Both the position numbers and the translations under genes were made by a program. The notes under the pieces are model-generated. The model was not told the DNA's origin. It made no database searches and saw only the letters and a list, made by a program, of their open reading frames with translations. Shown in pieces: positions 46,157-56,790 of a stretch of 64,000 nt of DNA (the stretch's first letter is position 1; each line of letters starts with the position of its first letter). Where the stretch lies: assembly GCA_018607835.1 (NCBI GenBank), contig JABBAS010000031.1:248918-312917 (forward strand). Direction: 5' to 3'. Source of the DNA: Methylobacillus sp. (lineage in GTDB: Bacteria; Pseudomonadota; Gammaproteobacteria; Burkholderiales; Burkholderiaceae_C).

Positions 46157-48292
46157 ATGGTTGAAATTGAACTAGACGGCAAGAAGGTAGAAGTCCCAGA
46201 GGGCAGTATGGTGATGCATGCTGCCGAAAAGGCGGGCACTTACATCCCACACTTTTGCTATCACAAGAAATTGTCGATTGCAGCGAACTGCCGCATGTGT
46301 TTGGTCGACGTCGAAAAAGCGCCCAAAGCCATGCCTGCGTGTGCGACCCCCGTTGCGCAGGGCATGATCGTTAGAACCAAGAGCGACAAGGCCATCAAGG
46401 CGCAGCAGTCGGTCATGGAATTCTTGTTGATTAACCACCCCTTGGATTGCCCTATTTGTGACCAAGGTGGCGAGTGCCAACTACAAGATCTTGCGGTGGG
46501 CTACGGTACGGGCAGCTCGAACTATGAAGAAGAAAAGCGCGTGGTTTTCCACAAAGATGTGGGCCCGCTGATCTCTATGGAAGAGATGAGTCGCTGCATC
46601 CACTGCACACGTTGCGTGCGCTTTGGTGAAGAAATTTCGGGTGACATGGAGTTGGGTATGTCCCACCGTGGTGAGCACGCTGAGATTGAGACCTTCCTGG
46701 GTGAGTCCGTCGATTCAGAGTTATCCGGCAACATGATTGACATTTGCCCCGTGGGCGCCTTGACCAGCAAGCCCTTCAGATACAACGCGCGGACTTGGGA
46801 GTTGTCGCGTCGCAAATCGATTAGCCCCCATGACAGCACGGGCGCTAACCTGATCGTTCAGGTTAAAAACCACCGCGTCATGCGCGTCGTGCCCTTAGAG
46901 AATGATGCAGTAAACGAGTGCTGGATTGCGGACCGTGACCGTTTCTCCTATGAGGCATTAAACAGTGGCGAACGTTTGACTGAGCCCATGCTCAAGCAAG
47001 ACGGCGAATGGATTACGGTGGACTGGACGACGGCGCTTGAGTACGTGGCCAACGGTTTGCGGCAAATCAGTAGCAATCACGGCGCCAACCAACTGGGTCT
47101 GCTCGCAAGCCCACACAGCACCTTAGAGGAGTTGTACTTGGCGGGCACGCTGATGCGCGGTCTGGGCAGTGACAACATTGACCATCGCTTGCGTCACGCA
47201 GATTTCTCGACGACGCCCGCATCGGGCGCACGTTACTTGGGTATGCCCATTGCCGCCTTAAGCCAACTCAAGCATGCGTTGGTGGTCGGTAGCCGTTTGC
47301 GTAAAGACCATCCCTTATTTGCCCAACGCATTCGCCAAGCGACCCGCTCGGGTGCGCAGGTTGACGTGATCAGTTCACCTCGCGAGTTCCGCGGTGGCCA
47401 TGACTGGGCGATGCCCGTACGCCACCATATGAGTGGTTCTGCTGATCAGTGGGGCGAGGCGCTGTCCAACATTGCCGCAGCGGTGGCTTTGGCGAAGGGC
47501 GTTGATGCGCCTGTACGCGGTCAGGCCGATGAGGTAGCAACTGCCGTAGCGGCTAGCTTGATGACGGGCGCCGGCGCTGCCATCTTGTTGGGGAACGCGG
47601 CGGCACACCATGTGAATGCCAGTGCCTTGTTGGCACTCGCGCACTGGATCGCTGGTCAAACGGGTTGCGCGGTGGGCTATCTCACAGAGGCGGCGAATAC
47701 GGTTGGCGCCCAGTTGGTCAAAGCCCAACCACAAACAGGCGGACAAACAGCGGCCGATATGTTGGCGGGTCAGTGCAAGGCGGTTGTGTTGTTGGGTTGC
47801 GAGCCTATGCACGACAGCGCGCATGGCCAAGCCGCGGTCGCGGCATTGCAGCAAGCCGACATGGTTGTTTCAATGAACGCGTTTAAGACAAACATGGATG
47901 TGGCCGATGTGCTGTTGCCCATTGCCCCTTTCACCGAAACCTCCGGTACCTTTGTCAACGCAGAGGGCTTGGCGCAAAGCTTCCATGCGGTGGTCAAGCC
48001 TTTGGGCGAGACGCGTCCCGCTTGGAAGGTGTTGCGTGTGTTGTGCAACTTGTTGGAAATTCCAGGGGTGACGTTTGAGACCTCGCAAGAGGTACTCGCA
48101 GCCACGGGTGTGCAAGCGGGCTTGGTGGCGCCTGAGTGGCTGAGCAACGCAAGTGCATCGCCGATGGCGTTCAATGCCTTGGCCTTGGACGCCCCCCCTA
48201 GCGTCGCCGGCATTTATCAATTAGACGGTATCGTGCGCCGCGCACCCGCTTTACAGCACACGGCGGATGCTACGCAGGAGGTCTTCCTATGA
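46157..48292 (+). CDS. nuoG: NADH:quinone oxidoreductase subunit G
   Basis: The large peripheral-arm subunit with several Fe-S clusters and a molybdopterin-oxidoreductase-like C-terminal part. The 711-residue protein has the N1b [2Fe-2S] ligands in [19 protein letters not shown]. The His/Cys-ligated N5 motif is in [18 protein letters not shown], and N4 is in [17 protein letters not shown] with [14 protein letters not shown]. The N7 cluster Cys set is not obvious. The start at 46157 ([17 protein letters not shown]) fits the family; the frame extends upstream into nuoF. It overlaps nuoH by ATGA. Confidence 0.97.
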   Translation: MVEIELDGKKVEVPEGSMVMHAAEKAGTYIPHFCYHKKLSIAANCRMCLVDVEKAPKAMPACATPVAQGMIVRTKSDKAIKAQQSVMEFLLINHPLDCPICDQGGECQLQDLAVGYGTGSSNYEEEKRVVFHKDVGPLISMEEMSRCIHCTRCVRFGEEISGDMELGMSHRGEHAEIETFLGESVDSELSGNMIDICPVGALTSKPFRYNARTWELSRRKSISPHDSTGANLIVQVKNHRVMRVVPLENDAVNECWIADRDRFSYEALNSGERLTEPMLKQDGEWITVDWTTALEYVANGLRQISSNHGANQLGLLASPHSTLEELYLAGTLMRGLGSDNIDHRLRHADFSTTPASGARYLGMPIAALSQLKHALVVGSRLRKDHPLFAQRIRQATRSGAQVDVISSPREFRGGHDWAMPVRHHMSGSADQWGEALSNIAAAVALAKGVDAPVRGQADEVATAVAASLMTGAGAAILLGNAAAHHVNASALLALAHWIAGQTGCAVGYLTEAANTVGAQLVKAQPQTGGQTAADMLAGQCKAVVLLGCEPMHDSAHGQAAVAALQQADMVVSMNAFKTNMDVADVLLPIAPFTETSGTFVNAEGLAQSFHAVVKPLGETRPAWKVLRVLCNLLEIPGVTFETSQEVLAATGVQAGLVAPEWLSNASASPMAFNALALDAPPSVAGIYQLDGIVRRAPALQHTADATQEVFL

Positions 48293-49371
48293 TTGAAGCC
48301 ATGTATCAAGCAGGCTTGACCCTGTTGCCACAGGCTTGGTGGGCCGCGATGGTCTGGCCAGTCATTTGGACGATGGTCAAAATTGTTGCCATTTTGGCTC
48401 CGCTGATGGGTGCCGTTGCGTACCTGACGCTGTGGGAGCGCAAGTTGCTTGGTTGGATGCAGGTGCGCTTAGGTCCTAACCGTGTTGGCCCCTTGGGGTT
48501 GTTGCAGCCGATTGCCGATGCCATCAAGTTGCTGACCAAAGAGTTGATCAACCCATCTGCAGCGAGCCAAGGCCTGTTCCGCTTAGGCCCCGTGATGGCC
48601 ATCATGCCCGCCTTGGCCGCTTGGGCCGCTGTACCGTTTGGTCCTGATTTGGTGTTGGCAGATGTCAATGCAGCGCTGTTGCTCATCATGGCCATCATGT
48701 CTATCGAGGTCTATGGCGTGATCATTGCAGGCTGGGCCTCCAACTCGAAGTATGCGTTTTTGGGCGCCTTGCGTGCGTCTGCGCAAATGGTGAGTTATGA
48801 AATTGCCATGGGGTTCTGCCTGGTCGTTGTGATCATGGTCTCCGGCAGTATGAACCTCGGCGTGATTGTGGCCGAGCAGGGCAAGGGCGTGATGACGGAT
48901 ATGGGGCTGAGTTTCCTGTCGTGGAACTGGTTGCCGCTGCTGCCGATCTTTGTTGTCTACGTGATCTCTGGTGTTGCCGAGACCAACCGCCACCCCTTTG
49001 ACGTGGTTGAGGGTGAGGCCGAGATTGTGGCTGGCCACATGGTCGAGTACTCCGGTATGGGATTCGCCGTGTTCTTCTTGGCTGAGTACGCCAGCATGTG
49101 GCTGGTGTCGATCTTGGCCGTCCTGATGTTCTTGGGCGGTTGGTTGCCACCGCTGGATATTGCGATTTTCAACTGGGTACCTGGTTGGATTTGGTTGGGT
49201 GTCAAAACCTTCTTGGTGGTGTCCCTGTTCATTTGGTTCCGTGCCAGTTTCCCGCGCTTCCGTTACGACCAGATTATGCGGTTGGGTTGGAAGATTTTTA
49301 TTCCAGTGACCTTGGTGTGGTTGTTGGTCGTTGGTGGCTGGCTGATCTCGCCATGGAATATTTGGAAGTAA
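48289..49371 (+). CDS. nuoH: NADH:quinone oxidoreductase subunit H
   Basis: Membrane subunit next to the quinone pocket, eight helices, 360 residues. It has the conserved [19 protein letters not shown] near residue 55, [21 protein letters not shown] with the Glu-rich channel entrance, and [19 protein letters not shown] in the next cytoplasmic loop. The start is ATG 48289 overlapping nuoG. Confidence 0.98.
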   Translation: MIEAMYQAGLTLLPQAWWAAMVWPVIWTMVKIVAILAPLMGAVAYLTLWERKLLGWMQVRLGPNRVGPLGLLQPIADAIKLLTKELINPSAASQGLFRLGPVMAIMPALAAWAAVPFGPDLVLADVNAALLLIMAIMSIEVYGVIIAGWASNSKYAFLGALRASAQMVSYEIAMGFCLVVVIMVSGSMNLGVIVAEQGKGVMTDMGLSFLSWNWLPLLPIFVVYVISGVAETNRHPFDVVEGEAEIVAGHMVEYSGMGFAVFFLAEYASMWLVSILAVLMFLGGWLPPLDIAIFNWVPGWIWLGVKTFLVVSLFIWFRASFPRFRYDQIMRLGWKIFIPVTLVWLLVVGGWLISPWNIWK

Positions 49372-49382
49372 GAGCGTAAGAC

Positions 49383-49916
49383 ATGTCTGTTTCTGTTTCT
49401 CCTAATCCTTCCGCAGTGGACCGTTCCGGTTTCTCGTTGCGTGACTTTCTTTCCAGCTTCATGCTGCTGGAGCTTTTCAAGGGTATGGCCTTGACGGGTA
49501 AATACTTGTTTCGTCGGAAAGTGACGGTGCAATTTCCTGAAGAGAAGACGCCGCAGAGTCCGCGTTTCAGAGGCCTGCACGCCTTACGTCGCTACGAGAA
49601 CGGCGAAGAGCGTTGCATCGCATGCAAGTTATGTGAGGCGGTGTGTCCGGCCATGGCCATCACCATTGAGGCCGGTGTTCGCGATGACGGTAGCCGACGC
49701 ACCACGCGCTACGACATTGATTTAACCAAGTGTATTTTTTGCGGATTTTGCGAAGAGAGTTGCCCTGTCGACTCCATCGTTGAAACGCACATCTTTGAAT
49801 ACCACGGTGAAAAGCGCGGCGACCTGTACTACACCAAAGAGATGTTGTTGGCAGTGGGTGACCACTACGAACCCGAAATTGCGGCGGCCAGAGCCGCTGA
49901 CGCAAAGTACCGCTAA
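49383..49916 (+). CDS. nuoI: NADH:quinone oxidoreductase subunit I
   Basis: Ferredoxin-like peripheral subunit carrying two [4Fe-4S] clusters, N6a and N6b. Two CxxCxxCxxxCP motifs are present: [17 protein letters not shown] and [17 protein letters not shown]. The 177-residue product has a 15-residue Ser/Pro-rich N-terminal extension before the amphipathic membrane-anchoring helix ([18 protein letters not shown]). It begins 11 bp after nuoH stops. Confidence 0.97.
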   Translation: MSVSVSPNPSAVDRSGFSLRDFLSSFMLLELFKGMALTGKYLFRRKVTVQFPEEKTPQSPRFRGLHALRRYENGEERCIACKLCEAVCPAMAITIEAGVRDDGSRRTTRYDIDLTKCIFCGFCEESCPVDSIVETHIFEYHGEKRGDLYYTKEMLLAVGDHYEPEIAAARAADAKYR

Positions 49917-49985
49917 TTGATAGCGGCGATTGCTGGCTAAGTTGACTGATCCGGTTTTAAACGGACGACCTGAAAGATACCCATC

Positions 49986-50642
49986 ATGGATGTGACCTCG
50001 GTTTTGTTTTATGTGTTCAGCGCGGTGCTGCTGTTCTCTGCCTTTATGGTGGTGACAGCGCGTAACACCGTGCATGCGACGCTGTACCTGATGCTCGCAT
50101 TTTTTCAGGCCTCAATGGTCTGGATGCTGTTACGCGCAGAGTTCTTAGCGATCACCTTGGTGCTGGTCTATCTGGGTGCGGTGATGGTGCTGTTCCTGTT
50201 CGTCGTGATGATGCTGGACATTGACACCGAGAGCATGCGCACGGGATTTTGGCGCCATCTGCCACTTGCCGCCTTGGTGGCCGCATTGATGGCCGGTCAA
50301 ATTTCCGTGGTGGTGATGGACGGATTTGGCAAGTTGCCTGCGCCGCCTATTGAGCCCGGTTTGTCCAACACCATGGCATTGGGTATGTTGCTGTACACCG
50401 AGTACCTCTATCCCTTAGAAGTTGCTGCGGTGCTGCTGCTGGTGGCGATCATCGCGGCCATCGCGCTGACCTTGCGTGAGCGCAAGGACACCAAGCACAC
50501 CGTTGCGTCTGAGCAGGTGAAGGTGCGTAAGTCAGACCGCTTGCGCGTGGTGAAGATGGATGCCGTTGTGGCGCCCTTGGCAGTGGATTCCGCGGGCGGT
50601 GCGGACGGAGCCGAAGGTTCGGAAGGGCAGGCAAAGAAATGA
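49986..50642 (+). CDS. nuoJ: NADH:quinone oxidoreductase subunit J
   Basis: Five-helix membrane subunit, ND6 homologue, 218 residues. Conserved [35 protein letters not shown] and the [20 protein letters not shown] pi-bulge helix are visible. A charged, Ala/Gly-rich cytoplasmic tail follows. The stop overlaps the nuoK ATG by 4 bp. Confidence 0.97.
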   Translation: MDVTSVLFYVFSAVLLFSAFMVVTARNTVHATLYLMLAFFQASMVWMLLRAEFLAITLVLVYLGAVMVLFLFVVMMLDIDTESMRTGFWRHLPLAALVAALMAGQISVVVMDGFGKLPAPPIEPGLSNTMALGMLLYTEYLYPLEVAAVLLLVAIIAAIALTLRERKDTKHTVASEQVKVRKSDRLRVVKMDAVVAPLAVDSAGGADGAEGSEGQAKK

Positions 50643-50968
50643 ACACGGTAACAACCATGAGTGCGATCGGTCTTGGACACTTCTTAACGTTGGGCGCGGC
50701 CTTGTTTGCGCTGTCCATCATTGGCATCTTTTTAAATCGTAAAAACCTCATCGTTTTGTTGATGGCGATCGAGTTGATGTTGTTGGCCGTGAACACCAAC
50801 TTCGTGGCCTTCTCGTATTACTTAAACGACATGAACGGCCAAGTCTTCGTGTTCTTTATTTTGACCGTGGCTGCCGCCGAGTCGGCTATTGGATTGGCCA
50901 TCTTGGTGCTGTTGTTCCGCAACAAATCAACCATTGATGTGCAAGAGCTTGATGCCCTCAAAGGCTGA
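50639..50968 (+). CDS. nuoK: NADH:quinone oxidoreductase subunit K
   Basis: Three-helix ND4L homologue, 109 residues. The conserved proton-path Glu residues are in [16 protein letters not shown] and in [17 protein letters not shown]. The ATG at 50639 overlaps the nuoJ stop; a second in-frame ATG at 50657 ([13 protein letters not shown]) is nearer the family consensus length of about 101-103, so the true start is uncertain. Confidence 0.96.
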   Translation: MNTVTTMSAIGLGHFLTLGAALFALSIIGIFLNRKNLIVLLMAIELMLLAVNTNFVAFSYYLNDMNGQVFVFFILTVAAAESAIGLAILVLLFRNKSTIDVQELDALKG

Positions 50969-50988
50969 GCCAGAAAAGAAATTGACGT

Positions 50989-53022
50989 ATGAGTAACACT
51001 TTGTCTGCAGCCACCTTATTGGCTGTCCCTCTGGCCCCTTTGGCGGGTTCGATGCTGGTCGGTATTTTTGGCACCAAATTAGGTGGCAACTTGCTGGGGC
51101 GTTCGGCAGGCCATACGCTCACCATCTTGGGTGTGCTGGTTGCCTTGGCGCTTTCCGTGATGACCCTGTTCAGCGTGATGGACGGTGCCTACTTCAATCA
51201 GACCATTTACGAGTGGATGGTGGTGGGTGGTTTGCGAATGGAAATCGGCTTTATGGTCGACGGCCTGACGGCCATGATGATGGTGGTCGTGACCTTTGTT
51301 TCACTCATGGTTCACATCTACACCGTGGGCTACATGGCAGAGGACCCTGGGTACAACCGTTTCTTTTCTTACATCTCCTTGTTCACGTTTGCCATGTTGA
51401 TGCTCGTCATGAGTAACAACTTGTTGCAACTGTTCTTTGGGTGGGAAGCGGTGGGTTTGGTCTCCTACTTGCTGATTGGGTTCTGGTTTAAAAAGTCGAC
51501 TGCCGTCTTCGCAAACATGAAGGCCTTCTTGGTGAACCGCGTGGGTGACTTTGGATTTATCTTGGGCATTGGCCTCATCGCAGCCTACACCGGCACCTTG
51601 AACTACACCGAGATCTTTGGCAAAGCGAGCGGGCTGCTAGGGCAAACCTTGCCCAGCACCGAGTGGCTGTTATTGAGCGTTATCGGCATTTGTTTGTTCA
51701 TCGGCGCGATGGGCAAATCGGCGCAATTCCCGTTGCATGTTTGGTTGCCCGATTCGATGGAAGGCCCAACGCCTATTTCCGCCCTGATTCACGCGGCGAC
51801 GATGGTCACGGCGGGTATCTTCATGGTCGCGCGTATGTCGCCCATTTATGAATTAAGTGACACGGCTTTGAACTTCATCTTGGTGATCGGTGCGATCACG
51901 GCGCTGTTCATGGGCTTCTTGGGTATTATTCAAAACGACATCAAGCGCGTGGTGGCCTACTCCACGTTGTCGCAACTGGGTTACATGACGGTGGCGCTGG
52001 GTGCATCGGCCTACTCGGTCGCGGTATTTCACCTCATGACGCATGCCTTTTTCAAGGCCTTGTTGTTCTTGGCGGCGGGTTCCGTGATTATGGGCTTGCA
52101 CCATAACCAAGACATTCGCTGGATGGGTGGGGTTCGCAAGTACATGCCCATTACGTGGATTACCTTCTTGGTGGGCTCGCTCGCCCTGATTGGTACCCCC
52201 CTGTTTTCCGGCTTCTACTCCAAAGACAGCATCATTGAAGCGGTCGCGGCCAGCGGATTACCCGCGGCCGGTTTCGCAAGCTTCGCTGTCTTAATGGGTG
52301 TCTTCGTTACCGCGTTCTATTCGTTTCGGGTGTACTTCTTGGTGTTCCACGGCAAGGAGCGCTATGACCAAAATCCTGATGCGCACCATGACGATCACGC
52401 AGACGCGCACGCCCACGACCACGGCCATGGACACAGCGCGACACCGCACGAGTCCCCATGGGTCGTCACCGTGCCGTTGATTTTGTTGGCTATCCCCTCC
52501 GTGGTTGTCGGCTTCATCACCATGGACGACCTCTTGTTTGGTGATTTTTTCGGCAGCGCTATTTACGTAGATAACGCCGCGCACGGTGCGATGACCGAAT
52601 TGCGGGCGTTGTGGCACGGTCCGCTGGCAATGGCGCTACACGGCTTGCAAACTGCACCATTCTGGTTAGCCCTTGCAGGCGTGGTGTCGGCGTATTACAT
52701 GTACATGGTCAACCCCGCGTTGCCCGCCATGTTTGCGAGGACACTGAAGCCCGTGATGACCCTGCTTGAGAACAAGTACTACCTGGACTGGTTTAACGAG
52801 AATATTTTGGCGCGTGGTGCTCGGATGCTCGGAACGGGTCTATGGAAGGGGGGCGATCAAGGTGTGATCGAGTCTGGTGTGGTTAACGCCAGCTGGAAGC
52901 TGGTGGCGCTGATCTCTCGCGTGGTCCGCAAATTACAGAGTGGTTACATCTATCACTATGCGTTGGTCATGATTCTGGGCATCTTTGGCCTGGTGACCGT
53001 GTTCGTTTGGCTAGCCGAATAA
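50989..53022 (+). CDS. nuoL: NADH:quinone oxidoreductase subunit L
   Basis: Largest antiporter-like proton-pumping subunit, 677 residues. It has the Proton_antipo_N segment near MEIGFMVDGLTAMMMVVVTF and the catalytic-helix sequences FFGWEAVGLVSYLLIGFW and GKSAQFPLHVWLPDSMEGPT. IHAATMVTAGIFMVARMSP follows, and then the long lateral helix at the C-terminus. Between helices, residues about 465-486 form a His/Asp-rich loop. It lies 20 bp after nuoK. Confidence 0.98.
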   Translation: MSNTLSAATLLAVPLAPLAGSMLVGIFGTKLGGNLLGRSAGHTLTILGVLVALALSVMTLFSVMDGAYFNQTIYEWMVVGGLRMEIGFMVDGLTAMMMVVVTFVSLMVHIYTVGYMAEDPGYNRFFSYISLFTFAMLMLVMSNNLLQLFFGWEAVGLVSYLLIGFWFKKSTAVFANMKAFLVNRVGDFGFILGIGLIAAYTGTLNYTEIFGKASGLLGQTLPSTEWLLLSVIGICLFIGAMGKSAQFPLHVWLPDSMEGPTPISALIHAATMVTAGIFMVARMSPIYELSDTALNFILVIGAITALFMGFLGIIQNDIKRVVAYSTLSQLGYMTVALGASAYSVAVFHLMTHAFFKALLFLAAGSVIMGLHHNQDIRWMGGVRKYMPITWITFLVGSLALIGTPLFSGFYSKDSIIEAVAASGLPAAGFASFAVLMGVFVTAFYSFRVYFLVFHGKERYDQNPDAHHDDHADAHAHDHGHGHSATPHESPWVVTVPLILLAIPSVVVGFITMDDLLFGDFFGSAIYVDNAAHGAMTELRALWHGPLAMALHGLQTAPFWLALAGVVSAYYMYMVNPALPAMFARTLKPVMTLLENKYYLDWFNENILARGARMLGTGLWKGGDQGVIESGVVNASWKLVALISRVVRKLQSGYIYHYALVMILGIFGLVTVFVWLAE

Positions 53023-53034
53023 GGAGAACAAGAA

Positions 53035-54510
53035 ATGGGTTTGCTTAGCCTTGCGATTTGGACACCGATTGTCTTTGGTGTCTTGCTGTTACTGGTTGGT
53101 AGTGATGAAAAAGTGGCGCGTACGCGCTGGCTCTCTTTGGTGGGTGCGGTGGCGAGTTTGGGGGCCACTATCCCCATGATTGCAAATTTTGTATCTGGTG
53201 TTGGCACCTTGCAGTTGGTCGAGCGCGCGCCGTGGATCGAGCGCTTTAGCATGAGCTATCACCTCGGTGTGGACGGCATTTCTTTTTGGCTGATCGTCTT
53301 GACGGCCTTCATCACCGTCATCGTCGTGATCGCGGGGTGGGAGGTGATTACCGAGCGTGTGGGCCAGTACATGGCTGCCTTCCTGATCTTGAGCGGTCTG
53401 ATGATTGGCGTTTTCAGCGCGCAAGATGCGATGCTGTTTTACGTCTTCTTTGAAGCCACGCTGATTCCGATGTACATCATCATCGGCGGTTGGGGCGGTC
53501 CAAATAAAATTTACGCGGCCTTCAAGTTCTTCCTGTACACCTTGTTGGGCTCACTGCTGATGTTGGTGGCGCTGATTTATTTGTACAACGAAGCGGGCGG
53601 TAGCTTCGCCTTGGCGGACTGGTATGACCTGCCGTTGACAGCCTCTGCACAAACCTTCTTGTTCTTTGCCTTCTTTGCGGCATTCGCGGTGAAGGTGCCT
53701 ATGTGGCCGGTTCACACGTGGCTGCCTGATGTGCACGTTGAGGCCCCCACCGGCGGGTCCGCCGTGTTGGCCGCGATCATGTTGAAGTTGGGTGCCTATG
53801 GCTTCCTGCGTTTCTCCATGCCTATCGCTCCAGACGCTGCCCGTGAGTGGGCTTGGCTAATGATCGCGCTGTCACTGATTGCGGTGGTGTATGTCGGCCT
53901 GGTGGCGATGGTGCAAAAGGACATGAAGAAACTGGTGGCCTATTCATCCGTTGCACACATGGGTTTCGTCACGCTGGGTTTCTTCTTCTTTGACGAGCTC
54001 GGCATGTCGGGCGCTGTCATGCAAATGATCGCGCACGGCTTTGTTTCCGCAGCTATGTTCTTGGCAATCGGTGTGTTGTACGACCGCGTTCATTCCCGCG
54101 AAATTTCAGCCTACGGTGGCGTGGCCAACACCATGCCCAAGTTTGCCGCCTTCGCCGTTCTTTTTGCAATGGCCAACGCGGGCTTGCCTGGCACGGCTGG
54201 TTTTGTCGGCGAGTGGATGGTCATTCTCTCTGGTGTGGCGTTCAACTTCTGGATTGGTCTCGCCGCGGCGAGTGCGCTGATCTTTGGCGCGGCCTACACC
54301 CTATGGATGGTTAAACGCGTGTATCTGGGCGATGTGGCAAACGACCATGTTCGTGACCTTGAGGACATTAACGCACGCGAGTTCCTGATGCTGGGGCTGC
54401 TGGCCGTCGCGGTCTTAGCGATGGGCGTGTACCCGAAACCCATGACGGATGTCATCAACCCTTCTGTTGAATTGTTGCTACAACACGTAGCGCAATCAAA
54501 GTTACTGTGA
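53035..54510 (+). CDS. nuoM: NADH:quinone oxidoreductase subunit M
   Basis: Second antiporter-like pumping subunit, 491 residues and 14 helices. Diagnostic pieces are YHLGVDGISFWLIVLTAFIT, FYVFFEATLIPMYIIIGGWG with the conserved Glu, KVPMWPVHTWLPDVHVEAPT and KDMKKLVAYSSVAHMGF. It begins 12 bp after nuoL with an AAGGAGAA ribosome-binding site. Confidence 0.98.
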   Translation: MGLLSLAIWTPIVFGVLLLLVGSDEKVARTRWLSLVGAVASLGATIPMIANFVSGVGTLQLVERAPWIERFSMSYHLGVDGISFWLIVLTAFITVIVVIAGWEVITERVGQYMAAFLILSGLMIGVFSAQDAMLFYVFFEATLIPMYIIIGGWGGPNKIYAAFKFFLYTLLGSLLMLVALIYLYNEAGGSFALADWYDLPLTASAQTFLFFAFFAAFAVKVPMWPVHTWLPDVHVEAPTGGSAVLAAIMLKLGAYGFLRFSMPIAPDAAREWAWLMIALSLIAVVYVGLVAMVQKDMKKLVAYSSVAHMGFVTLGFFFFDELGMSGAVMQMIAHGFVSAAMFLAIGVLYDRVHSREISAYGGVANTMPKFAAFAVLFAMANAGLPGTAGFVGEWMVILSGVAFNFWIGLAAASALIFGAAYTLWMVKRVYLGDVANDHVRDLEDINAREFLMLGLLAVAVLAMGVYPKPMTDVINPSVELLLQHVAQSKLL

Positions 54511-54565
54511 TCAAGCGCGCCGTGCGGCTTGTACCCTCCAATCTACCGAAGACATTGGCTTAGAC

Positions 54566-56059
54566 ATGATCGACACATTTAGCTGGGTTGCTGCCTACCC
54601 TGAAATTTTCTTGCTGGTGATGACGTGTGTGATCGCCATCGCCGACTTGGGTGTGAAGAGCGTTAAACGCTCGTCGACCTACATTGCCACTCTGTTGACC
54701 TTGGCTGCGTTGACCATCGTCAATGCGAGCTATGCACTGCACGGGCAGACCATCGTGGCGTTTGGCGGCATGGTCGTCTCTGACCCAATGGGTCATTGGC
54801 TTAAGAGTTTTGCTTCTTTGGCGGTGTTTGTGACGCTGGTTTATGGACGCGACTACGCGGCCGACCGAGGCATGCTGCGCGGCGGCGAGGTGTTTAGTCT
54901 CTCGTTGTTTGCCTTGTTGGGCATGTACATCATGATGAGCGGCCACCATTTTGTGGTGCTATACCTTGGCTTAGAGCTGCTGACGCTGTCCAGCTACGCC
55001 TTGGTGGCCTTGCGCCGTGACCATGTAAATGCCTCTGAGGCGGCCATGAAGTACTTTGTACTGGGCGCGATGGCCAGCGGGTTCATGCTCTACGGGCTCT
55101 CTATGTTGTACGGCGCTACGGGCTCACTTGATGTCGCCGTCGTTGCCAGCCAACTCACCACTGAGACCATGGACCATCGGGTGCTGGCTTTGGGCGTGGT
55201 GTTTGTCGTCGCGGGTCTGGCCTTTAAATTGGGAGCAGCGCCTTTCCACATGTGGGTGCCTGACGTGTACGACGGTGCGCCCACAGCCGTGACCCTGATG
55301 ATCGCAGGGGCGCCCAAGTTGGCGGCGTTCGCTATCCTGATGCGTCTTTTGGTTGAGGGCATGTTGCCCCTTGCTTTTGACTGGCAGCAAATGCTCGCCT
55401 TGTTGGCGATTGCCTCTTTGGTCGTTGGTAACTTTGCAGCGATTGCGCAGACCAACGTCAAACGTATGTTGGCCTTTTCAACCATTGCCCAAATGGGGTT
55501 CGTACTCCTCGGCTTGGTCGCTGGCGTCAACGATGGCACGGCAAGCAATGCCGTCAATGCGTATAGCGCCACCATGTTCTACATCGTGACCTATGTACTT
55601 ACGACGTTAGCGACGTTTGGCGTGATCTTGCTGCTCAGTAACGCCAAGCTAGATGTTGAGAATCTCAGCGACTTGTCTGGCTTAAACCAGCGTAGCCCCA
55701 TGATGGCCGGCGTGTTAGGTGCGGCCATGTTCTCACTGGCCGGCGTGCCGCCCATGGTGGGCTTCTACGCAAAGCTGTCGGTGTTGCAGGCCTTACTTGA
55801 GTCCAATGAGGCGATCTATGTCTACTTGGCGATATTTGCTGTTCTCATGTCGTTGGTGGGCGCGTTCTACTACCTGCGTATCGTGAAATTGATGTACTTT
55901 GACACCCCAACCGACGGGCAGCGTGCGACAGCCATTCAACCGCCTGCGGACGCCAAGTTGGTCTTGGGTCTCAACGGCTTCAGTCTGCTCGCGTTCGGCT
56001 TGTTACCAGGTGGTTTGATGATGGTGTGTACCAAAGCCATCACGGAACTTTTGGTGTAA
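54566..56059 (+). CDS. nuoN: NADH:quinone oxidoreductase subunit N
   Basis: Third antiporter-like subunit, 497 residues. It has LYLGLELLTLSSYALVALRR with the pumping-site Glu, KLGAAPFHMWVPDVYDGAPT, and NVKRMLAFSTIAQMGFVLLG. LAGVPPMVGFYAKLSVLQAL is near the C-terminal third. It completes the 14-subunit NuoA-N set. It starts 55 bp after nuoM and is followed within 18 bp by the DUF2818 gene. Confidence 0.98.
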   Translation: MIDTFSWVAAYPEIFLLVMTCVIAIADLGVKSVKRSSTYIATLLTLAALTIVNASYALHGQTIVAFGGMVVSDPMGHWLKSFASLAVFVTLVYGRDYAADRGMLRGGEVFSLSLFALLGMYIMMSGHHFVVLYLGLELLTLSSYALVALRRDHVNASEAAMKYFVLGAMASGFMLYGLSMLYGATGSLDVAVVASQLTTETMDHRVLALGVVFVVAGLAFKLGAAPFHMWVPDVYDGAPTAVTLMIAGAPKLAAFAILMRLLVEGMLPLAFDWQQMLALLAIASLVVGNFAAIAQTNVKRMLAFSTIAQMGFVLLGLVAGVNDGTASNAVNAYSATMFYIVTYVLTTLATFGVILLLSNAKLDVENLSDLSGLNQRSPMMAGVLGAAMFSLAGVPPMVGFYAKLSVLQALLESNEAIYVYLAIFAVLMSLVGAFYYLRIVKLMYFDTPTDGQRATAIQPPADAKLVLGLNGFSLLAFGLLPGGLMMVCTKAITELLV

Positions 56060-56077
56060 GTAGCGGTCAAACTACCT

Positions 56078-56380
56078 ATGAATACAACAAACGCGGTCTG
56101 GTCATTGGTGTTGCTGGCTGCCATTTCCGCGAACCTGCCGTTTTTGAATAACCGTTGGATGGGCCTCCTGCCACGGCGCACCTTGGCCGCTAAGGGGCTG
56201 CACATCAGACTGCTTGAGTTGATTGCGGCTTACTTCATTGTCGGTGGCGTGGGTCTGTATGTTGAGCAGTCCATTAGCCAGATCTACCCACAGGGGTGGG
56301 AGTTTTATGCGGTGACCGGCTTTTTGTTCGTAACGCTCGCGTTTCCAGGTTTCGTTTACCGCTACCTGATGCGTCACTAA
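56078..56380 (+). CDS. DUF2818 small membrane protein
   Basis: A 100-residue membrane protein of the DUF2818 family, commonly encoded right after nuoN in betaproteobacteria. Three hydrophobic segments are seen: residues about 5-20, 46-66 and 80-97. The conserved ANLPFLNNRWMGL and ELIAAYFIVGGVGLYVEQ lie between. It begins 18 bp past nuoN and is probably the last gene of the nuo transcript. A role in complex I assembly is often suspected from context only; function is unknown. Confidence 0.85.
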   Translation: MNTTNAVWSLVLLAAISANLPFLNNRWMGLLPRRTLAAKGLHIRLLELIAAYFIVGGVGLYVEQSISQIYPQGWEFYAVTGFLFVTLAFPGFVYRYLMRH

Positions 56381-56390
56381 AGCGGCCCAA

Positions 56391-56415
56391 CCCTTGCGCG
56401 CAGGGCGTTAGCCCT
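56391..56415. repeat. Overlapping hairpins between DUF2818 and ihfB
   Basis: Two mutually exclusive hairpins lie at this convergent junction: CCCT...AGGG (56391-56405) and AGGGC-GTTA-GCCCT (56402-56415). The second reaches into the ihfB stop codon. No T-tract follows. They may define 3' ends for both transcripts. Confidence 0.45.
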
Positions 56416-56734
56416 AGCTGTCGCTGCTAAATGGTGTTGCTGCTGCTGCTGCGTCAGGCTGGTCAACGGCTTCACGCAGGCCCTTGCCTGGTTTAAAGTG
56501 CGGCACCCGCTTCTCTGGGATGTCTACCCGCTCGCCCGAGCGTGGGTTGCGCCCGACACGCGCAGGGCGGTGATTGACCGTAAAGCTACCAAAGCCTCTG
56601 ATCTCAATGCGGTGGCCCTTAACCAGGGCATCACCCATCGCGTCCAGCATGGTCCGCACGGCCAACTCGGCATCTCGGTGAGCCAACTGGCTAAAGCGTT
56701 CGGCTAGCGCGTCTACTAAATCACTGCGTGTCAT
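56414..56734 (-). CDS. ihfB: Integration host factor subunit beta
   Basis: DNA-bending HU/IHF family protein, 106 residues. [17 protein letters not shown] is the typical IHF-beta start, and the DNA-binding arm [20 protein letters not shown] is intact, including the intercalating Pro. A low-complexity Ala/Ser C-terminal tail ([13 protein letters not shown]) extends past the usual end at about residue 94. An AAAGGA ribosome-binding site precedes the ATG. It follows rpsA on the same strand, separated by a terminator and a second hairpin. Confidence 0.95.
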   Translation of the reverse strand: MTRSDLVDALAERFSQLAHRDAELAVRTMLDAMGDALVKGHRIEIRGFGSFTVNHRPARVGRNPRSGERVDIPEKRVPHFKPGKGLREAVDQPDAAAAATPFSSDS

Positions 56735-56763
56735 AGCCGTAATTATCCTTTAAAAACAACGAT

Positions 56764-56787
56764 GAAACCGCATTGATAATGCGTTTC
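56764..56787 (-). promoter_or_regulatory. Leader hairpin upstream of ihfB
   Basis: On the minus strand GAAACGCATT pairs with AATGCGGTTTC around a short loop, with one bulged base. It lies between the rpsA terminator and the ihfB ribosome-binding site. It may be a 5' structure on an independent ihfB transcript. No function is shown. Confidence 0.4.
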
Positions 56788-56790
56788 AGC

